Below, in pieces: positions 57,153 through 64,000 of a stretch of DNA of 64,000 bases (the first letter of the stretch is position 1; every line of letters begins with the position of its first letter). The position numbers were made by a program, and so were the translations under genes. The stretch is taken from positions 62,001-126,000 of the forward strand of contig JAHQIY010000036.1 of the NCBI GenBank assembly GCA_019054805.1, written 5' to 3'. A model generated the notes under the pieces. The model searched no databases. It saw nothing but the letters and a program-made list of their open reading frames with translations, and was not told where the DNA came from. The DNA is from Brachionus manjavacas (Eukaryota; Rotifera; Eurotatoria; Ploima; Brachionidae).

Positions 57153-60100
57153 ATGTAAGAGTATAAATTTTTTATAATAAAACCTTACAAAAAAGAGTTC
57201 TTTATAAAATTTGATTTCCGACGCGTCCAACAATATCAATATTTGCTTAATTGGACAATTAGGAAACTTTTTTGTTTTCTTTTAAGCTTGAATGATCTCT
57301 TATTTGACTGTTAGTATGTTTATTTAGTACTTTATTTACCTGTTTGTTTTGTTAAAAAATTTTTAAGAAATATTGGCTTATTTGACCTCAGGGACTTTTA
57401 AATTAGATTATTCGAATTTTTTTTTTTTGAAAACCATCCAAGCAAATAATTTTCAACCGGATTTATAATTAACTATTCTATAAGTTAATTAAAATACAAA
57501 TTTAGATTAATTAAATTTATTCTCTTGATGATTTAGACATACCATTTTTAGGTTTGTCTCTAACTCTGTATTGTTTTTAGACCTTGTGTCTTGTTTAATA
57601 AAAATAGTAAACACGATCTGGATAAATTCACTGAATTTTCATAAAACTAATAAGATTTCAACATATTTCTAAAAATATATATTTATATACAGATATTAAA
57701 TCTCAATAGATACTAATCACTCAAAGGAATTCGTGTTTGTTTAAGCTCTATGTTTTGTTTCAAATGAATTCCAGGTTATTTCATTTTTTAATAAGAAAAA
57801 AATTTATAAAAAATAATATTTTTTTATACATCTTCAAGAAACATCAAAAATTTTTACCATTTTTTGTGGTGACTTTCTTTGAGGATGATATCAAGTTTTT
57901 TCCTTAAGTGTGTTTACCTTTTCAAAGTTGATTTATTTGAATTTGCTTTTAATTAGTGTTGAAAATTTTGTAGATCACTCTAAAAAAAGATAAAGAATTT
58001 AAAAATTGAGTTTCAAACGTTTTATTGATTAAAAATTATTGATTTGAGAATTAAATCTAATTGTACAATAATTGTTATTAAAATATAAAGTAAGAATTGT
58101 CAGACATATCGTAAATTGATACAAAAATATAAATTATAAATTATTAACTAGTTATATGATTAAACAAGATAGAGACTAGCTCTCGCGTTTTGGCTGTTGG
58201 AATCGTTGCGAAGTTTTCGAAGGAACTTCTGTAAGAAGCTGTTGCGATAAGCAGCCTTGTTTGCTTTTCTTATTTGGAAAGGAAGGAAGGAAAGGAAATT
58301 GGCATGTTTTCAATTGAAACAGATGTAGTTTTTTCATTTTTTTTTAATAATTTAGTAAAAGGAAATTTACAGTACAGTTCCGAATGGTGCCAGTGCGCCT
58401 TCTTTTCAGCTTCCATGTTAGTATGTAGTTTTAGATTATTTAAAAATAGGAATTAAAATTTTTAATTGAAAAAATTCATGTGAGTTGTTATGACAAAAAA
58501 ATAAAGAATTTAAAATTTTTTTTTAGGTATTTATGACTTTTGACATATGCCAAATAAAATTGCGAATATTTTCATTGAATCCCTTGAAATACAGATTCTA
58601 AAACCAGAGACCAAAAAAAAGCGAGGAGCTATTTTTTTATCACCTTTTAAATGAATTATATAAAGCTTCAAATTTTTGAATTTGTGAATAAGAAAAATTT
58701 CCATTAAGACTGGTAATTTTTTTAACCTAAAATTATTTATTTAAAAGGTGCTATTAAAATTGGGTACCCGTAGTTTTTTCTGGTACGTCGTCTAATTTCT
58801 GAATAAACCGTATTTGCTCGAATTACAGAAACTACAAATAGAAGAAAGCTGCTACTATTTGAGTCTTAATGTCGCCTTTTTTTTGTTATTTTTTTTTTAA
58901 AAAGAAAATTCTTGAATTATTTACCATCTAAAAAATATATTTTTTTTGTTTCTAATAAAATAGAAATAAGTGATGAATTTGCTTTAAATAAAGAAATTCA
59001 GTTTATCACATGGAGTATTTTTTTTTATTTTCAAATTCTTTTTAATAAATGATGTCAGATGACTATTTAGCAATTTGCAACGGCCTTCCAGACACTTGAT
59101 CATGTATTTAAATTTAATACTAATTTTTTTTAGGCTAACAAGTCAAGTAGAACATTTGAGGGTGCTATTTGCTTTTATATAAAAGTATAATATCAACTAT
59201 GAGTTTTTTAAGTCAATAAAATTCTGTCAAGTTTTTATTTACAGAAATTTATTTTCAGTGATTTGTTTGAAACGCCATTTTATGATTGAAAATTTTTCTA
59301 ACTATTTTTTTTTTCTTAAAAGCGATGTCTTAGACGAATAATTAGAGCTTTTACTTATTTTTTTGTCTTGATCTAAAAATGCTAAATCCCTCAATAAAGA
59401 TTTGTTTAAGCTCGAACAGCTAGAAATATTAAATGAAAGACAAAAATGTTTATGTTTATTTATTTATTAATTGAATTAACCTCCGAATAAAGAGAAGAAA
59501 ATTTAAAAGTTCCAAAAAAAAGAAAATAAAGATAAAAATTGAATTTTTAAGTGAGAATAAAAAAAAAAGAAATACAAAAATTTAAAAAACATCTTAAGTC
59601 GCTTAGTAAAAAAAATGAAAAATAAGAAAGAGCTAGAAAATGGGTATTATTTTTGGGGGTCTCAATTTTGCAAGATAACTTTGGCGCTAGTAAAACTGAA
59701 TGATAAAGATTATTTTGAAAAAGATTTTAGCTTTGTTCAAAAAGTGTATTTCTCTAATCATCAAACTTTAGCAGCATAGTTATGCAGCGTCTAAAATGAT
59801 CAATGATTTTAAAACTTTATCTATTTGATTGTAGATTTTCAGCTCTGACTGTGTGCTCAAAATGTGGCTGTGTTAAATCAAGCCGAAAAGTTCTACTAAA
59901 AATGGAAGCCAATTTTTTGTCTTTTTACAACGGGAGATTTTTTTAATCTCGAGAGAACATTTAATTTCTTGGTCAGCAACAGTGTTCTCGAGACAGCCTC
60001 TTGAACAGAGCTCAGTGATGCAATAGAAATGGGCTAGATTTCCCCAAAGGTGAATAAATTAATTAGACTTATCACAATTTGTTTTTGCTGTTGTCACAAA

Positions 60101-61350
60101 ATTTAATAAGTGCCATAGCCAAGTCGATTTTGAGTCGAGCTATCGAGTTACCTGTAGTATAGAAACAGCCGCGAGCAGAGTGGCGATAAACACAGCAGAT
60201 TTAGTTATGGATGCCCGAGGCCTATTCCAAACATTGAATTTTTTAATTCCATGCAAGCCAACTTATTCTCATTGCAATGTAACATTTTGAACAAAATTAA
60301 ATAGCATGGGAAATATTTAATCTGGAAAAATATGTTCAATCGAAGCACTTCGATAAAGTTAAATTATTCAATTAGTAGCTAATTTGACTTTCTCGTATAC
60401 ACCATGATAAATTGTAAACATTGGTTCTTGTGTGCTAATAAACTTCCAATTGTGGCTATGTGTGCAATTATAATTTAATCAATCAATTGTTCGATTAATT
60501 GATTAGGGCCAAATCAATCACCGAATTTGTTTAAAAATATTTTCAGGATTATAAATTATTTTGGATAAGCTCGGCCCGAATATGTCATTTACTATCTGGA
60601 ACAAATATTTAAACAGAACCTGCTCGGCAGATGATCGCGTCTAACTGTACAATATCAAATTGCATTAGTTAGGCAAATATTCATTTATTATGTCATGAGT
60701 ATTTATTTGATTTTAATTAGATGCAATTAGCTTGATGTTGATAGATTTTGGATATTACTTGTCGAGCAAACACGAAATTTGTACAAATCAAGATTTGGTT
60801 TGGAAATAGTTACATTTCCTTGCACAACTAGATCTCGGACGACACCGAAATTAATGAGTTTAATAATTTCCTTGTATAACAGCAGCAAAAAAAAGATAAT
60901 ACATTTTTTAGTTTTTATAATCTAATCAAAAGAATATCAAGTGCCTGTGTATTTACAAACTTTAGAGAAAAAAAGTTATTTATTATCTTGTCTTAAATGG
61001 CACTTATTGCTTTCTTTTAGTTTTAAAGAGCAGATTTTACAGCTTAATTGATGAGCACTTTCGGTGATTATCTCTTGTTTTGGTCGCTTGCGCTTTGAGA
61101 ATCGAGACATTCACCAATATAAAGCATCTAGTGATTATCTATTTTACAATTCTTCTTCTTTTTCTGATTTTTTCTTTTATTTTATTTTTGAATAAAAAAA
61201 AACTGGAACAATACTCAGCAGTGGACTCGCTCTCGATGTCAAACAGACTTGACATTCTAATTAAACTAATTAGGAAACATTCTCTACTATTTATTTTTTT
61301 CATGCAAAACTAAGCTCTTTTAAGGATTTGAAAAAAAAGTTAAACTTTTT
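57153..61350. other. Non-coding stretch downstream of SLC33A1
   Basis: No gene is supported. A patch at 58185-58270 and the stretch 59.8-60.9 kb are less AT-rich than their surroundings. The latter contains many ATTA/TAAT homeodomain-type cores (for example near 60660-60740). They could be regulatory DNA or untranslated exons of the gene beginning at 63911. Confidence 0.4.
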
Positions 61351-61362
61351 TAAACTTTTTTA

Positions 61363-61650
61363 GAATCACGTGACCCAAATAGAGATCTATGATCATCTCA
61401 AATTTTCCAGAAGTTCTCCCGAAATTAACTTGGAAATTAAAAGTGACTTTATTTCCGCTAGATTTATTTGTCAAGTGATTGCTTCAAAAAAAAATTCCTT
61501 TCATGTATGTCCCCTGGACTGTTTAATTTTGTCTTTTTTTCTTAGCTTTTTAAATTAATTTTTGGAGGATTTTATTATCTTAACAAAGCTACACAACATG
61601 AGGTAAAAGACAATTTAAAAGTACCAGCGGTATTGCAAGTTATTAACTTT
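61363..61650. repeat. Copy 1 of a diverged direct duplication with CACGTG
   Basis: It begins AATCACGTGAC, followed by GATCATCTCAAAT and, about 240 nt on, AACATGAGGTAAAAGACAATT. The same order of landmarks appears in copy 2 about 490 bp downstream. The sequence between landmarks is only partly alike. Confidence 0.55.
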
Positions 61651-61856
61651 TATTTTAATTTAAAAAAAAGTTACCTTAAGTGCCTAAATTATTTAGACTT
61701 CTTTATATTAAAATTGGGACAAATTTTGGATGTTGTAGCTTAGAGATTTAAGAATTAAATTTATTAAATTGCTTTGAGCAGTAGAATTTTTTTTTCAGTA
61801 AAACTAAATTTAGAATATAGCAAATTTAAGAAAGAAATTTTATTTGTAGAATTTTC

Positions 61857-62110
61857 CGAATCACGTGACTGAGATCAATGATCATCTCAAATCTCCCACG
61901 AGTTGTCTAAAAATTAAAAAAAGTGCTCAAACTTATTTTGAATTATGCTTGAGTTATTTTTCTTGTGATAAATCCAAAAAAAATAATTTCCTTTTTGCTT
62001 GTTATTTTAACACATCAAAATTTTGTAAGCTTTCATTTTTACAATTAAAACTTTGCAACATGAGGCTAAAGGGAGGTCAATTACAAATCCAAAGTGACCG
62101 GGTTCGTTTA
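61857..62110. repeat. Copy 2 of a diverged direct duplication with CACGTG
   Basis: It begins AATCACGTGAC, then ATGATCATCTCAAAT and later CAACATGAGGCTAAAGGGAG, in the same order and orientation as copy 1. The CACGTG E-box is a perfect palindrome that could be a bHLH (Myc/USF-type) site. Whether it is bound is inference. Confidence 0.55.
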
Positions 62111-63059
62111 GCTTTTTATTTCTATTTACAAGATATTGGAACTAGGGACATGAGTTCTAATTTTTTATTTTAACAATATTGTAGCAAACACCCATCTCAT
62201 CCATTTAATTTTACTTTTTTTTTTTCAAAATTTTAGATTATTAAAAACAAAACAAAATTCTAATTATTATTTATGTCATAAAATTTATTCAGAAACAAAA
62301 AAAACGAAAGGAAGTTTAACTTTTAAAAATTTTTTCTAATTTTATTTTGTAATTTACTTTCATCACCCGAGTGGAGTTTTTTGAAATAAAATAAAAAAAA
62401 CTCTGTCTCGAGGAAAATCAGGCAAAAAGAATTTAAGAAAAAATGCCATCTCCGCTTAAATCACGCTAAGCAAAGGAAATAGCATCAGTAAACATTTGGC
62501 AATTTTTTTCTATTTTACATTTCTAAAAAAAATTGCGTAATTATATTTCAAATTTTAACATGCTTAAGCATTGAGTTTTAATGAAGCAACGTAATTTCAA
62601 AATTTCAAAAAAGTTAAATAGAAAAAAAACTTTACACCTTTGAGTTTTTTCATTTTTAATATAGAAAAAAATAATGTCAAATTTTTTTTTAAAAACACAA
62701 TGCCAAATTTTATGGAAAATTTTAATTAGAATAATCAAATTACATAATGAGTGCAGCATTTAATTTGCAGCACTATGAGAGAGAGAGAGTATCGATCCGA
62801 ATTCTCGATTCACATTTAATTTTAGGATTAGGATTAAACTAATTAGGCTAAACGAAATTTGGACTGTCGTTCCAAGTATTATATCATTATTTCTAAGAGA
62901 AAAAAAAAGAAAGAAAGGAGTATAAAAGTGCATGTTTGACATAATCCTGGTAATAGGCAAAGAGTACATTGGAAGCTATTTTTGTATATTTAAATAGGCT
63001 GTCAATGGTCCGAAATCTAAATAAGTCTCTAACGAATATTCCATTGTTATTTTAATTAA

Positions 63060-63910
63060 CTGAATTAAATTGAAGTATTTTTCTAAGCCGAGATTTGGCG
63101 ATCAGAGTGGTCGAGGTTGTGTCCACCCGCGCGCATTTTCTCACTCGGCTTGAATTCAGCTAGATCAATCTATGGTAATTGTGCTAAACAAATAAGCCCG
63201 TGTATATGTTCAATGCTAATGCAAATGACCGGCTCTTTTACTTTTGGTCCTAACTGCAGTTTTCACAGATCATTTGCTAGTAATTTTCCGATGGTCAATC
63301 GAATCTTCGATTGGTCTGTCTCTCATTAGTCTGATTGATTGGCTCTCCAATCAAGCCCAATAGGAAAAGATTTAACTTTTTATTTTCTTTTTTTGTTGTT
63401 GTTTTTGTTGTTGCTGATTACTCTATCTATTAATAGAATATTTTCTCCCCTGTTTTTTTTTTGCTTCCTTTTTGAAAGTACGAAGCAAATTTTGTCGAGA
63501 ACAATCTGAAGATGTTGCGGCATTTTTTGTTAACACGTTGAGTTTGAACACGATAGGTAAGAACAAGATATCTAATTAAGTTAATCTTGTTTGACATTTT
63601 AAGGAAATAAGTTGTGCTGACTTTGTTCTGCTCGCTAAACAAACTGATTAAAATCAGGATGACATTTTTGGCAAACTTAGCTGAGAGGACACGCGCGCGC
63701 TCACTTAGCATCTTGCCGCACAAACAATCAATCAAATAAGTTTTCAAGCTCAAGCCAACTCTGTCTATCTATCTATCTATTTATGTGCCTATTCGAACAC
63801 TAACTATTTAAACCTCTACGTCCTTTATTTAGATTAAAACTGAAACATTTAACAATTGACTGACAAAAAAGTTCCAATCTAGACTAGACTTGCACTTATC
63901 TGATCTCACA
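63060..63910 (+). promoter_or_regulatory. Probable promoter and 5' region of the terminal gene
   Basis: This stretch is less AT-rich than the flanks and contains several ATTGG/CCAAT cores, including the perfect inverted repeat TTGATTGGCTCTCCAATCAA at 63335-63354. A CGCGCGC run (63690s) and a CTAT tetranucleotide microsatellite (63763-63781) precede the ATG at 63911. No TATA box in a certain position is evident. The promoter role is inferred from position and CCAAT density. Confidence 0.4.
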
Positions 63911-64000
63911 ATGTCCAACTCGGTTGTATTTAAATGCGAATTTGAAAGACAAGTAAAGAACAAGTGCTCCAGTTACATTGACCCGAACGCCAAGCTCAAT
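63911..64000 (+). CDS. 5' end of an unidentified gene, cut by the window
   Basis: An ATG opens a frame that runs to the window edge (30 codons): MSNSVVFKCEFERQVKNKCS and then SYIDPNAKLN. Codon choice includes several C- and G-ending codons (TCC, AAC, TCG, CCG, GCC), like the GPCR gene and unlike the AT-rich random frames. It contains two cysteines and several basic residues. I do not recognise the family from so short a piece, and a splice site could lie just outside. Confidence 0.5.
   Translation, partial: MSNSVVFKCEFERQVKNKCSSYIDPNAKLN

Noticed and set aside
58274..58456. Open frame of 60 codons after a GGAAGGAAGG run
   Set aside because: No family features and no splice-linked partner exon; possibly untranslated sequence only.
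62820..62840. TTAGGATTAGGATTA, telomere-like
   Set aside because: Only two or three imperfect units, neither TTAGGG nor any known telomere repeat.

Overview
This is a eukaryotic, almost certainly metazoan, window with very AT-rich intergenic DNA and small GT-AG introns, mostly 45-60 nt. Exon joins were worked out by hand from splice signals, reading phase and recalled vertebrate orthologues; no alignment or search was run. The gene set (neuropeptide-type GPCR, class IA PI3-kinase, DHRS7B, ANKEF1, SNIP1, SLC33A1), compact introns, divergent proteins and several non-LTR retroelement types would suit a small invertebrate such as a monogonont rotifer. That placement is an inference.

Layout. 2.2-8.1 kb (minus): a membrane-traffic cluster of three tandem, strongly diverged R-SNAREs, then SVIP (p97/VCP adaptor) and IST1 (ESCRT-III). 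9.4-10.9 kb: a dead non-LTR retrotransposon. 11.5-14.2 kb (minus): COX18 (mitochondrial insertase) and DHRS7B (short-chain reductase). 16.7-18.0 kb (minus): an intronless, GC-rich GPCR. 18-28.4 kb: a gene desert with one mariner remnant. 28.4-30.8 kb (plus): ALDH8A1 and ANKRD40, 135 bp apart. 31.9-33.3 kb: a small HEAT-repeat gene convergent with SNIP1. 33.8-34.7 kb: a cluster of fold-back elements. 35.5-39.4 kb (minus): ANKEF1. 39.4-44.8 kb: Tc1-like and LINE debris, a 22-nt-period minisatellite and a possible orphan exon pair. 44.8-54.3 kb (plus): a complete 19-exon class IA PI3K catalytic subunit whose two long introns carry reverse-transcriptase fragments. 55.3-57.2 kb (plus): SLC33A1. 57.2-63.9 kb: non-coding, with a diverged CACGTG-containing duplication and a CCAAT-rich promoter-like stretch before a gene that starts at 63911 and leaves the window.

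The genes do not form one pathway. The clearest functional grouping is the SNARE/SVIP/IST1 cluster on one strand. The most unusual structures are the 113-bp direct repeats around an RT fragment in the PI3K gene (they duplicate a splice donor), the 22-nt GTCA minisatellite, the fold-back cluster, and a GPCR without the usual extracellular disulfide cysteines. I did not find a convincing wholly new molecular system.
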